The position numbers and the translations under genes are program-made. Source: CAHJXF01 sp038225855 (GTDB lineage Bacteria; Pseudomonadota; Gammaproteobacteria; Burkholderiales; Burkholderiaceae_D). Taken from it: a DNA stretch of 64,000 bases. A model generated the notes under the pieces. That model saw only the letters and a list, made by a program, of their open reading frames with translations. It was not told the DNA's origin and searched no databases. Below, one piece after another: positions 7,892 to 16,708 of this stretch. The stretch spans positions 1 to 64,000 of the forward strand of contig JBBRQU010000010.1 in NCBI GenBank assembly GCA_038225855.1, read 5' to 3'. Each line of letters begins with the position of its first letter. The stretch's first letter is position 1.

Positions 7892-9136
7892 TCAGGCGTC
7901 TTTCGTTTTTTTGTTCGCAAGTACCTTGGGCACCGCGGGCGCCTGCAAGCGAAAGGCGTCCGGCATGCCGGAGCCCAGAAGCGGGCGCAGATAGAGCCGG
8001 AAGGCCTCGGTGATATTGGTGCCGGTGCTTGCGATGAAGGTGTCCTCCATCACTCTCGTCTTGCCGGCCACGACCGCAAGCGGCACGAGCTCGTACTCGA
8101 CCGCGTAAAGGTTGCCGGAAGAGCGCGTGCGTCTGATCGTCACCGAACCATCGCGGCTGCCCGACATCGCGCACTGCACCGCCTTTTCTCCCACCTCGCG
8201 CGCCTCGCGCTGATCGACATCCGACACGCAACCGATGAACGAGCGCTGCAGGTAGCCGAAGGTGTCGCCGCGCACGCGCTTGATCCCGAGCTTGCTCTTG
8301 ATCTCGTCGCACAACAGATCGGCGAGCGCACCGGTGCCCGACAGTTGCACATTGCCGTGCGGATCGAACTCGGGATTCTTCGCCAGCTGGCTCAGGATCG
8401 ACACACCGGCCTCGTCGTGTATCCCTTCGGACACGGCGACGACGCAACGCCCGAGACGCTCGAACGTACTCTTCACGTCGGCAAGAAAACGTTCGAGCAC
8501 AAAGGTCCGCTCGGGCAGGTAAATCAGGTGCGGCCCGTCGTCCGCGACCTTCCTGCCCAAGGCCGATGCGGCCGTCAGAAAGCCCGCATGCCGTCCCATC
8601 ACGACGCCGACATAGACGCCCGGCAGCGACCTGTTGTCGAGATTCGCACCCGTGAACGCCTGCGCGACGAAACGCGCAGCCGATGGAAAGCCCGGCGTGT
8701 GGTCGTTGGCGACGAGATCGTTGTCGATCGTTTTCGGAATGTGGATGCACGAAAGCCGATAGGCCGACTTGCTGGCTTCGTTGCTGACGATGCGCACGGT
8801 GTCGGACGAATCGTTGCCGCCAATGTAGAAAAAATGGCCGATGCCATGCGCCTTCAGGACGCGAAAAATCTCGCGACAATAGTCGACGTCGGGCTTGTCG
8901 CGCGTGGACCCGAGCGCCGACGACGGCGTGGCGGCGACCAACTCGAGATTAGCGCTGGTTTCATGCGTCAGGTCGACGAAGTCTTCGTCGACGATCCCGC
9001 GAACGCCGTGACGCGCTCCGTAAACCACATGCCCCGCATCGATACGACGCGTCTCCAGCACCACGCCTGCCAGCGACTGGTTGATGACCGCAGTCGGACC
9101 GCCACCCTGTGCGACGAGGATCTTTCCGGATGACAT
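7892..9136 (-). CDS. 6-phosphofructokinase, probably PPi-dependent
   Basis: This 414-residue protein belongs to the phosphofructokinase A superfamily and phosphorylates fructose 6-phosphate. Two diagnostic positions argue for pyrophosphate rather than ATP as donor: GGNDS at 106-110 has Asp where ATP enzymes have Gly (GGDGS), and PKTIDND at 134-140 has Lys where ATP enzymes have Gly (PGTIDND). The substrate-binding segment GVVMGRHAGF is present. PPi enzymes work reversibly in glycolysis and gluconeogenesis, and are frequent in methylotrophs and some betaproteobacteria. The gene is convergent with pepN. Confidence 0.88.
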   Translation of the reverse strand: MSSGKILVAQGGGPTAVINQSLAGVVLETRRIDAGHVVYGARHGVRGIVDEDFVDLTHETSANLELVAATPSSALGSTRDKPDVDYCREIFRVLKAHGIGHFFYIGGNDSSDTVRIVSNEASKSAYRLSCIHIPKTIDNDLVANDHTPGFPSAARFVAQAFTGANLDNRSLPGVYVGVVMGRHAGFLTAASALGRKVADDGPHLIYLPERTFVLERFLADVKSTFERLGRCVVAVSEGIHDEAGVSILSQLAKNPEFDPHGNVQLSGTGALADLLCDEIKSKLGIKRVRGDTFGYLQRSFIGCVSDVDQREAREVGEKAVQCAMSGSRDGSVTIRRTRSSGNLYAVEYELVPLAVVAGKTRVMEDTFIASTGTNITEAFRLYLRPLLGSGMPDAFRLQAPAVPKVLANKKTKDA

Positions 9137-9260
9137 GTGTGCGTCCCTTTTCGTCGGTTGAATTGGTCGCCCGAATCGATCTCTTCAATTCGCGGCGAGC
9201 AATTGTATCGTGGTCGCAAAGCCGCGCCGGCATTGACTCTGCGAGATGTAACCTGCGCGT

Positions 9261-10496
9261 TCATGCGCGCGCCTCGAACGCATCGCGACGCGCGCGCAGA
9301 CCAGAAAAAGCGAGTCCGACGAGCAGCAGTGCAAGCGCTCCCGCCAGCATCACTGGCGTGGTTCGGACCCGCTCGACCGCAAAACCGCCGAGCGCGACCC
9401 CGACCGATTGGCCGAGAAAGAAACACGATGCGAACAGCGCGACCGCGGTGCCTCGCGCATTCGGCGCCATCTGGGTCGCATTGATCTGCAGGGTGTTGTG
9501 CAGCATGTAGAAGCCGAGACCCGCGGCGAACAATCCCGGGACCGCGAAGAGCACGGTCGGCGCGCCGGTCGGCGCGAGCGCCACGGTCGCGATACCGATC
9601 GCAAGGAGGATCGCGCCTGCGCGCGCGAGGCCGGCTTCACCGAGACGTCCGAGCAAGCGTCCGGCGCCGAATGCATACGACACGCCGCCGGCCGCGAACG
9701 CGACCAGCATCGAGCCCGCGAGCGAGAGCGAGAGCGCGTGCTCCTGGTGCAGATGCGTCGCGAAGAACGCGAAAGGTCCGTAGAGTGCGGCGCCTTCGAG
9801 AAAGACCGTCAAGAGCACCCAGCGCGCCCACGGCTGTGCGAGGACCGATCGACATTGCGCAACCAGACCGAATGCCGCACTCGTGCCGCCGACCGCACGC
9901 TGCGCCGGCGTGCGCACGAGACGCGTGAGCAACACCGCCATCGCGACGAACCACAGTGCGAGAAACCAGAACGGCAGCCGCCAACTGACGAGGTCGGTCG
10001 CGATGCCGCCCGCAGCCTGTCCCATCGCGAGTCCCGCGATCTGTCCGACGAGAAAGCGCGCGAGCACCGGCTGGCGATCTTCGTACGGCACGTTGTCGCC
10101 GATCCACGCCATCGACAACGGCATCATCGACGCCATCGATGCGCCCGCCGCAGCGCGCGCCGCGAGCAGCAGCGTGAAGCTGCTCGCGAGCGCACACGCG
10201 GCCGACGCGAGCGCCGCGCATACGCACGCAAACAGGATCACGCGCAGCTTGCCGAAGCGATCGCCGGCCGGGCCGAACACGATCTGCAGGCACCCATAGG
10301 CGATCGCGAAGACCGTGACGACGCTCGCCGCATTTCGTATGCCGACATCGAAGTCGATCGCGAGTTGCGGAATTGCCGCGTCCATCACGCGCATCGACAT
10401 CGCGCTGCCGAAGGCGACCAGCGCGAGCAGCACAATAATGCGTCCCGTACCGATCGTGGGCGCAGGGGAAGCTGCGGCGTCAGGCAGCGTCGTCAT
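9261..10496 (-). CDS. MFS transporter, drug/metabolite efflux type
   Basis: This 411-residue inner-membrane protein has about 12 hydrophobic helices. The loop between helices 2 and 3 carries GPAGDRFGKLRVI, the major-facilitator signature. Helix 4 AAAGASMASMMPLSMAWIGD fits drug:H+ antiporter-1 type exporters. No substrate can be assigned. Its upstream region contains two palindromic interspersed repeats that separate it from the quinone oxidoreductase gene on the same strand, so joint transcription is uncertain. Confidence 0.88.
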   Translation of the reverse strand: MTTLPDAAASPAPTIGTGRIIVLLALVAFGSAMSMRVMDAAIPQLAIDFDVGIRNAASVVTVFAIAYGCLQIVFGPAGDRFGKLRVILFACVCAALASAACALASSFTLLLAARAAAGASMASMMPLSMAWIGDNVPYEDRQPVLARFLVGQIAGLAMGQAAGGIATDLVSWRLPFWFLALWFVAMAVLLTRLVRTPAQRAVGGTSAAFGLVAQCRSVLAQPWARWVLLTVFLEGAALYGPFAFFATHLHQEHALSLSLAGSMLVAFAAGGVSYAFGAGRLLGRLGEAGLARAGAILLAIGIATVALAPTGAPTVLFAVPGLFAAGLGFYMLHNTLQINATQMAPNARGTAVALFASCFFLGQSVGVALGGFAVERVRTTPVMLAGALALLLVGLAFSGLRARRDAFEARA

Positions 10497-10506
10497 CGAC
10501 CATCCC

Positions 10507-10591
10507 GTCGTTCCCGTGTATGCGTTCGAACCCGTGGGAATTCAGCGTCTTCATACACACGTCACGGGGTCCCTGCTTTCGCAGGGACGAC
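10507..10591. repeat. interspersed palindromic repeat, copy 1
   Basis: The element starts GTCGTTCCC and ends GGGACGAC, with an internal hairpin TCCCTGCTTTCGCAGGGA near its right end. Copy 2 directly follows and copy 3 lies at 63176-63270. It resembles REP/BIME-type extragenic palindromes common in Burkholderiales; it has no coding capacity. Confidence 0.8.
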
Positions 10592-10596
10592 GAGCC

Positions 10597-10669
10597 GTCG
10601 TTCCCGCGCACGGGGGAATCCAGCGTCTTTCGACCCACGGCGCTGGGTTCCTGCGTTCGCAGGGGCGAC
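10597..10669. repeat. interspersed palindromic repeat, copy 2
   Basis: This copy runs from GTCGTTCCCGCGCACG to GCAGGGGCGAC in the same orientation as copy 1, with a shorter middle. It ends four bases before the quinone oxidoreductase stop codon, so it may act as a transcript-end structure for that gene. Confidence 0.8.
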
Positions 10670-10672
10670 GAC

Positions 10673-11653
10673 TCAAGGCAGCAGCACGCAGGAGCCCATG
10701 GTCCTGCGGGCGGCGAGGTCTTCATGCGCCGTCGCGACCTCGGCCAGCGGATAGGTCCGCTCGACATCAAAGCGAATTTTTTTTGTCGTCACCATCCCGA
10801 AGAGCTCCTTGCTCGCCGCTTCGACTTTCTCGCGCGTCGAAACATGCGTGCCCAGGGTCGGTCGCGTCACGAACAACGAGCCTTTGCTCGCAAGGATGCC
10901 GAGGTTGACGCCCGCAACGGGACCCGATGCGTTGCCGTAGCTGACCATCAATCCGCGCGGTTGCAGGCAGTCGAGCGAGGCTTCCCAGGTGTCCTTGCCG
11001 ACCCCGTCAAAGACCACAGGCACCTTCGCGCCGCCGGTCAATTCGAGCACGCGCTTGGCGATGTCCTGCTTGGTGTAGTCGATCGTTTCCCAGGCGCCGT
11101 GGCGTTTTGCAAGCGTCGCCTTCTCGAGCGAGCCTACGGTGCCGATCAACTTGACGCCCAGCGCTTTGGCCCATTGGCAGGCAATCAGTCCGACTCCGCC
11201 CGCGGCCGCATGAAACAGAATCGTCTCGTCGCCTTGCAGCCGATAAGTCTGGCGAAACAGGTATTGCACCGTGAGGCCCTTGAGCATCATTGCCGCGCCA
11301 TCTTCGAACGAGATGCCCGCCGGCAGCTTGACGACCTGCAAGGCCGGCATCGTGCGCAGGGTCGCATAGGCGCCGATCGGCCCCTGGCCGTACGCGACGC
11401 GGTCGCCGACCTTCAGGTGCGCGACGCCGTCGCCGACGGCCTCGATGACGCCGGCTCCTTCGAAGCCCAGACCCGACGGCATGACGCTCGGGTAGAGGCC
11501 GGTGCGGTAGTAGATGTCGATGAAGTTCAGACCGATCGCGTGATTGCGGATCGTCACCTCGCCCGTCGCGGGAGGCGGGACGTCGACGCTTTCGAGCTTC
11601 ATTACCTCGGGGGCGCCGGTGGAATACATGCGGATTGCCTTGGCTTGGATCAC
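10673..11653 (-). CDS. qor: NADPH:quinone oxidoreductase
   Basis: This 326-residue medium-chain dehydrogenase/reductase of the quinone oxidoreductase group reduces quinones with NADPH in the cytosol. Family features are GLNFIDIYYRTGLYP, GFEGAGVIEAVGDGV and the nucleotide-binding HAAAGGVGLIACQWAKALG. The enzyme lacks the structural zinc cysteines of alcohol dehydrogenases. I place the start at a GTG (11653), because GAGGAG stands 6-7 bases before it and the protein then begins IQAKAIRMYSTGAPEVM, as usual. The longer in-frame ATG at 11722 lacks such support. It is divergent from dadA. Confidence 0.9.
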   Translation of the reverse strand: MIQAKAIRMYSTGAPEVMKLESVDVPPPATGEVTIRNHAIGLNFIDIYYRTGLYPSVMPSGLGFEGAGVIEAVGDGVAHLKVGDRVAYGQGPIGAYATLRTMPALQVVKLPAGISFEDGAAMMLKGLTVQYLFRQTYRLQGDETILFHAAAGGVGLIACQWAKALGVKLIGTVGSLEKATLAKRHGAWETIDYTKQDIAKRVLELTGGAKVPVVFDGVGKDTWEASLDCLQPRGLMVSYGNASGPVAGVNLGILASKGSLFVTRPTLGTHVSTREKVEAASKELFGMVTTKKIRFDVERTYPLAEVATAHEDLAARRTMGSCVLLP

Positions 11654-11758
11654 GTGCTTCTCCTCGTTGAAAATGGAGTCGCCGATTCGACGATCCTCGA
11701 TGCTGCCTGATATCCGGATCATCCGCAGCGCCGCGAAGTCGGCGTATTGCGCCTTGCC

Positions 11759-11764
11759 TATAAT
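11759..11764 (+). promoter_or_regulatory. candidate -10 element for dadA
   Basis: A perfect TATAAT lies 78 bases before the dadA start codon in the gap between the divergent qor and dadA genes. No good -35 hexamer is visible at 16-18 bases upstream, so an activator may be needed. The assignment is tentative. Confidence 0.4.
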
Positions 11765-11841
11765 TCGCCACCCCCATCTCGAAGGGGACGCGCGCGTTCA
11801 GCTGCGTGCACGCAACAGCGCGGTGCTTCCATCGACCCTTC

Positions 11842-13110
11842 ATGAAAATCATCGTCCTCGGCGCCGGCATCCTCGGCATCTCATCGGCCTGGTTCCTGCG
11901 TCGCGATGGACACGACGTGACGGTGATCGATCGTCAGCCCGGTGCCGGTCTGGAAACGAGCTATGCGAATGGTTCGCAAATCTCGGTGTCGTATGCCGAG
12001 CCTTGGGCCAATCCCGGCGCGCCGTTGAAGATCCTCAAGTGGCTAGGCAAGGAAGACTCGCCACTGTTGTTTCGCTTGAATGCCGATCCGCATCAGTGGT
12101 GGTGGGGCCTCGCGTTCCTCGCCAACTGCACGCCCGCGCGCACGCGCTTGAACACGATACAACTCACCAACCTCGGGCTCTACAGCCGCAAGACGCTGAT
12201 CGCATTGCGCGGGGAAACGGGAATCCGATACGACGAACTCGAACGCGGCATCCTGCATCTCTACGAGAGCGAAGCCGACTACGAGGCGGCGAGGCCCGGG
12301 CTCGAACTGATGCGCGAGTTCGGCTGCACGATGAACTTTCTGAACCCCGAGGAGATCGTCGAGCTCGAGCCTTCGCTTGCCTCGTATTGCACGCGGCTCG
12401 TCGGCGGCGCCCATGCGCCCGAAGACGAGTCGGGCGATGCCTTCAAGTTCACGCAGCGCCTGGCAGCGCTCGCCGCAGCGGGCGGCGTCGAGCTTCGCTA
12501 CGACACGCAGGTGTTGTCGTTGAAACAACAAGGCAGCCGCATCATCGGCGTCATCGTCAAGGACGGACACCCGCACGGCCCCGGGGCCGAAACGACGCTC
12601 ACGGCCGACGCCTACGTGATGTGCATGGGCCCGTGGTCGGCGCGCATGCTTCGCGGCGTGGGCGTCTCGACTCTGATCTATCCGGCCAAGGGCTACTCGG
12701 CGACGTTGCCGATCAAGCCCGGCGCGCTCGCCAACACCGTCAGCCTCACCGATCACCAATTGAAGATCGTGTTCTCGCGGCTCGGGGAGCGCATCCGCAT
12801 CGCAGGTACCGCCGAGCTGTCGGGTTACGGAACCGAACTCAATCGCGTGCGTTGCGAAGCGCTCACGCGGCGCGCAGAAGAAATGTTCCCGGGCGTACTC
12901 GATGCCTCGAAGGTCGAATACTGGGCCGGTCTGCGACCTGCGACGCCGTCCAACGTGCCGTACATCGGCCGCAGCAAGCTCGGCAACCTGTGGCTGAACA
13001 CCGGACACGGCACCTTGGGCTGGACTCACGGCGCCGGGTCGGGTCTCGCCGTCGCCGACCTGATCGCAGGGCGCAAACCCGAAGTGGATTTTGCGTTCTG
13101 CGGTCGCTAG
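11842..13110 (+). CDS. dadA: D-amino acid dehydrogenase, small subunit
   Basis: This 422-residue FAD-dependent enzyme deaminates D-amino acids such as D-alanine to keto acids, passing electrons to the respiratory chain at the inner membrane. The FAD-binding GAGILGISSAWFLRRDGHDVTVIDR is at the N-terminus, followed by the family segment ETSYANGSQISVSYAEPWANP. The C-terminal FAD motif is GLRPATPSNVPYIG and NTGHGTLGWTHGAGSG. The start at MKIIVLG is the conserved DadA start; a longer in-frame ATG at 11806 is not. It is convergent with the FecR-like gene. Confidence 0.95.
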   Translation: MKIIVLGAGILGISSAWFLRRDGHDVTVIDRQPGAGLETSYANGSQISVSYAEPWANPGAPLKILKWLGKEDSPLLFRLNADPHQWWWGLAFLANCTPARTRLNTIQLTNLGLYSRKTLIALRGETGIRYDELERGILHLYESEADYEAARPGLELMREFGCTMNFLNPEEIVELEPSLASYCTRLVGGAHAPEDESGDAFKFTQRLAALAAAGGVELRYDTQVLSLKQQGSRIIGVIVKDGHPHGPGAETTLTADAYVMCMGPWSARMLRGVGVSTLIYPAKGYSATLPIKPGALANTVSLTDHQLKIVFSRLGERIRIAGTAELSGYGTELNRVRCEALTRRAEEMFPGVLDASKVEYWAGLRPATPSNVPYIGRSKLGNLWLNTGHGTLGWTHGAGSGLAVADLIAGRKPEVDFAFCGR

Positions 13111-13174
13111 CGGACCTACCCCGATGCGACGATGCTTGACACCTCAATGATTCGAAAGTGAAGCATCGGGCGGG

Positions 13175-15298
13175 TCAACGCTCCTGCATGACGCGGTTCG
13201 GCGCTTCGCGTCCAGGTCCTTCGCGCGCCGCACCCTCCCGTCCCGGACCATGCTCGGGTCCTCGCGGTTCGGCTTGCGGCGGCCGCGGCGCTTCGATACG
13301 GGCGGGACGCGGCGCCTCGACGCGTTGTGGCGCAGGAACGGGTGCGACCGCCGCAGGAACAGGCGCGACCGGTGCGACCTGCTGCGGCCGCTCGGCAGGA
13401 ACTTGCTGCGGACGCTGCTGGATATTGCGCAGCTCGCGATTGGGTCTTTCTATACGCGGTGACGCACCCTCGCCCTGCGGTATCGCCTGCGGCCTCTGCA
13501 CCTGCGCGGGGTCGATCCGCGAATCCCCTTCGCCGCCCCGCACGATTCCACGCTCGGCCCCGCGCTCGGCCCCGCGTTCAGCTCGGTTCTGCGGCGGTAC
13601 CCTCGGCTGAAAGCGCGGCGTGTCCGCCACGCGCGCCTGACCTTCGACGACAGGCGTCGGCAGCGGCTGCTGTGTTGGCGGCTGGATCGGCCGCGTGTTC
13701 GGGTTGACGTTCGGCGCCTCGGGATTGCGCTGCGCCTGTACAGGGCGTTCGGGCTGTCCGTTCGGCGTGTTTTCGCGCTCGGCCTCCTGCATGCGGCGAT
13801 AGTTTGGGGGTAGAGCGTTGCGTTCGCGAGGCGAGGCCTGTTGCGCCCCCGGCGTCTGCTGCACTGGTTGCGCCTGCTGCGGATTCTGAATCTCGGCGCG
13901 CGCGCGGCCGGCTTCGAAGGGACGTGCCGCGAACTCGCGCGGCGAACGGAATTCGGGACGGTTGATGCCTTCGCCACGAGGCGGGCCCGCGCGCAACGCC
14001 GCGGGGATCGCTTCGGGTCGCGGCAGCGCGGCCACGTTGACCGGTGCGGCGCGCGTCACCAGGTCGCGCGGCGCGGCCATCGCCACGCGCGAGATCGAAC
14101 GCTGACTGGCAAACGCTTCCTGCGGCGCGACCGTGCCTCCATGAAAACGATTCCATTCGTGCCCGTTGCCTTCACGCGCAAAGTGCGCGGGCGGATTGAC
14201 GATCGTGATGTTGTTGACCTGCCGGATGTAAGTCACGTTCTGCGTGTAATGCGGCGCATAACGTTCCCACGGAGCGAGCGGATACCAGCCAACCGCGGGT
14301 CCCCTGCCGACCGTGAACGAGGCTGAAAATCCCGAGCCTCCGTAGAAGCCGACGAGCGCAGGCGCGTAGACCGGACGCGCGACATACGCTCCGGGGCACC
14401 AGCCCCAGCGGCTGCCGACCTGCACCCAGCGCCCGTAGTGAAACGGTGCGAAGCCCCACGGCGCATCGTCCACCCAGGTGTATCCCCAGGGCGCTACGTA
14501 GGCCCAGCGGCCATAGCGATAGGGCACCCAATCGGCCTGCACATAAGTGGTCGGATACCACACCGGTCCGTAATCGGCTTCGGTCGCCCAGCGGCCATTG
14601 GCGTCGAGGTCTTCGTACCCGGTCATCCGCGGCGAGACGTAGCGCGCCGCCTGACTATCGCGAAAGCGGGCCTCGCGCGCGAGCACCCAGTCGTCGAGCG
14701 GCACCGGTACCGAAGCCGTCGATTGAAAATTGGACTGCCCGTTGGGATTCGATGGATCGATCGCCGTGCGCAATGCGCTGCCGGCATTGACGAGCACTGG
14801 ACCGTTGGCCGTGCGCACACTGGCCTGACCCGCGAAGACCGTCACGCCATCGCTGTCGGCAAGCGCATCGATGCGATAGCGGCCCGGCTTCAACAACGCG
14901 AAGTCCGCTCCCGGCACGGCGACGTTGTAGGCATCGTCGGGATCGAAGCGATGAATGCGCATCGCCACGCGGCCGCGCACGACGTTGGCATTGAAGGTGT
15001 TGTCGTCGAGCTGCTGGATGTCGACCTGCGAGCCCGCATCCATCGCGAGCGTGGTCGATCCCACGCTGATTTCGGCGCGGCCGGCATCGCCGACGAACAC
15101 CGAATTGCGCGACGTGATCGGCTGGTTCACATAGGCCAGCTTCCATTCGGGATCGGTTTCCGAATAGGACTGCACATCGCCTTGCACGAAGGCGATGCGT
15201 CCCACGCGACCCGGGACATCGGCGAATGCGCTAGCGCTGATGCCCAACGCGGCGAGAGCCGCGGCAGCGGCCAACACGATGCGGGCGAATGACTTCAT
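13175..15298 (-). CDS. exported FecR/DUF6600-type envelope protein with Pro/Gln/Arg-rich tail
   Basis: This 707-residue protein has a Sec signal peptide (about 1-27, ending ASAFA), then a FecR-like beta domain (about 30-190: GRIAFVQGDV, SVFVGDAGRAEI, GRVAMRIHRF). Next comes a Trp/Tyr-rich DUF6600-like section (about 220-380: ANGRWATEADYGPVWYPTTY, GRWAYVAPWGYTWVDDAPWG). The last 300 residues are a low-complexity Pro, Gln, Arg and Glu tail. It is expected in the periplasm or on the cell envelope; no enzymatic role is known for the family. The start was placed at the ATG that opens the signal peptide. Confidence 0.8.
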   Translation of the reverse strand: MKSFARIVLAAAAALAALGISASAFADVPGRVGRIAFVQGDVQSYSETDPEWKLAYVNQPITSRNSVFVGDAGRAEISVGSTTLAMDAGSQVDIQQLDDNTFNANVVRGRVAMRIHRFDPDDAYNVAVPGADFALLKPGRYRIDALADSDGVTVFAGQASVRTANGPVLVNAGSALRTAIDPSNPNGQSNFQSTASVPVPLDDWVLAREARFRDSQAARYVSPRMTGYEDLDANGRWATEADYGPVWYPTTYVQADWVPYRYGRWAYVAPWGYTWVDDAPWGFAPFHYGRWVQVGSRWGWCPGAYVARPVYAPALVGFYGGSGFSASFTVGRGPAVGWYPLAPWERYAPHYTQNVTYIRQVNNITIVNPPAHFAREGNGHEWNRFHGGTVAPQEAFASQRSISRVAMAAPRDLVTRAAPVNVAALPRPEAIPAALRAGPPRGEGINRPEFRSPREFAARPFEAGRARAEIQNPQQAQPVQQTPGAQQASPRERNALPPNYRRMQEAERENTPNGQPERPVQAQRNPEAPNVNPNTRPIQPPTQQPLPTPVVEGQARVADTPRFQPRVPPQNRAERGAERGAERGIVRGGEGDSRIDPAQVQRPQAIPQGEGASPRIERPNRELRNIQQRPQQVPAERPQQVAPVAPVPAAVAPVPAPQRVEAPRPARIEAPRPPQAEPRGPEHGPGREGAAREGPGREAPNRVMQER

Positions 15299-15683
15299 GG
15301 CGAGCTCTGGTGAATGTCGATGAACTTGGAACGAGAGCGCGCCTCTAAAGTTGACGGATGTTACCAACCGATACATCTGAGTCCAGTGAGCCGCGAAGTA
15401 GAGCACTTGATTTAGTTGACTCCAACCGCTGCACCTAACTCCGGTGATTTGCACCCATCAAAGGGATCAGGCGCAGCGCTTTCAGAAATACCTCGTACCT
15501 CCGGCTGCCTTCTCTTGCGCTGTACTGCGCTCACCCCCTCGGTCGTAATACATCAAATGCGCCGGGCAGTCCGACCCTGAAAAGTAAGCAATGCCAAACC
15601 AGATCTATCAACGAATTAATACAATAGACGTGGATCAAGCTATATCATTAGAAAAAAACCAGAAAATAATTATCCCAGGCTCG
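15299..15683. other. intergenic stretch entering an AT-rich patch
   Basis: No gene is supported in these 385 bases. The left half holds the two imperfect repeats listed separately. From about 15575 the base composition turns sharply AT-rich and stays so to about 16680. This marks the edge of probably transferred DNA around the SIR2-like gene. A 60-codon open frame at 15591-15773 overlaps the end of that gene on the other strand and looks spurious. Confidence 0.6.
15349..15447. repeat. pair of imperfect direct repeats
   Basis: Segment 15349-15389 (AGTTGAC...ACCAACCGATACATCTGAGTCC...AGTGA) and segment 15414-15447 (AGTTGACTCCAACCGCTGCACCTAACTCCGGTGA) share most positions, with a short insertion in the first. 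They lie upstream of the FecR-like gene. They may be regulator sites or relics of a small mobile element; I cannot tell which. Confidence 0.5.
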
Positions 15684-16661
15684 CTACGCATCGTAAAATT
15701 CATAAAGAACGCCGCTTTCCTGAAGAGCAGTCAAACACGTGATCTCTTTCCCAGTATCACGAAAACTAACTGAGGCGACCTTGCCGAACATTCTTACACG
15801 CGCATCAAATATTACAGACTTACTCAACCGATATGACGTGGCCATATAATCCTTAGCATTACGTTCAATTGTCGGCGGCATCAATTCCGAAAATTTCTCC
15901 AAATTAAATTTATCAAAACCAAACCCTAAAAACACAATTCTTTCGGCATTTTTCAGTAAGTCCTTTGCTCGAATAATTGGATACAAAGAAGCATCGAAGT
16001 CGTCGTGAATTGTTTTGATGTCACGAGCAAATTTTTCAACACGTTCGCGAGTAGCACCTTCCCCATAAGCAAGACTCTCACCATACGGAAGTCTAAAAAG
16101 GGTTTCGCTTGGCCCATAAAGATGGATTACCGGAGTATTCTCATACGCGTGAGTGATTTTCTCGTCTCGGGGACCACCAAAAAATCGATCTTGAATACTT
16201 TCCATCAAGAATTTTTCAAGAGATCGATCGTAGTTGAAAGTAATTACGCCGAGATTATTTTTGTTCATGTCAAGAAACGAGTTGAATAGTCCTTCCGAGA
16301 GACGACGCCAAAGATAAGTGTACCAATCATCCTGCTCTGGTAAGTTTAAAGAAACAGTAGTTTTCTCATTGTCGAGTATTATGAACGCGATGCAATATTT
16401 GGCAATCTCTTTTACAAGACTTTCTGCAGGATATCTTTGTAGTGCGAGAAATTCATCGATGGAAACAGCGTTTGTAGCCTTTAGCTGCCGACAGAACACT
16501 TCAAGATCAGCGCGCGAGAAACTACTTTGCTCCAAAATACGGGCCCCAATGTCGGATTTATCAAGAGAATAAAGTGTGTTGAGCAGCTCGCCTCCCAAGG
16601 GGAAGCCGTACGGGCAACTGGCACCAGCTCCCGTTACAAGAACGGTTCTTGCAGTAATCAT
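15684..16661 (-). CDS. SIR2-like domain protein
   Basis: This 325-residue protein shows the SIR2/Rossmann layout of the SIR2-like family. It has VLVTGAGASCPYGFPLG (residues 7-23), ITFNYDRSLE (140-149, Asn143 and Asp145), VIHLYG (178-183) and RIVFLGFGFD (241-250). In phage-defence SIR2 proteins this fold cleaves NAD. No second domain is visible. The gene is AT-rich and rich in Asn, Lys, Ile and Phe codons unlike all its neighbours, a sign of transfer. It starts 47 bases after the stop of a HerA-family ATPase gene on the same strand. An NADase-type defence effector is plausible but unproven; it may also be an isolated remnant. Confidence 0.8.
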   Translation of the reverse strand: MITARTVLVTGAGASCPYGFPLGGELLNTLYSLDKSDIGARILEQSSFSRADLEVFCRQLKATNAVSIDEFLALQRYPAESLVKEIAKYCIAFIILDNEKTTVSLNLPEQDDWYTYLWRRLSEGLFNSFLDMNKNNLGVITFNYDRSLEKFLMESIQDRFFGGPRDEKITHAYENTPVIHLYGPSETLFRLPYGESLAYGEGATRERVEKFARDIKTIHDDFDASLYPIIRAKDLLKNAERIVFLGFGFDKFNLEKFSELMPPTIERNAKDYMATSYRLSKSVIFDARVRMFGKVASVSFRDTGKEITCLTALQESGVLYEFYDA

Positions 16662-16708
16662 GCTTTGGGCAGTGGTTTGAGTGAGCGCCAGTTAGCTGAG
16701 AGCGGGCC

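Noticed and set aside
15591..15773. 60-codon + strand frame near the SIR2-like gene
   Set aside because: It has no ribosome binding site, no recognisable domain, and overlaps the 3' end of the SIR2-like gene.
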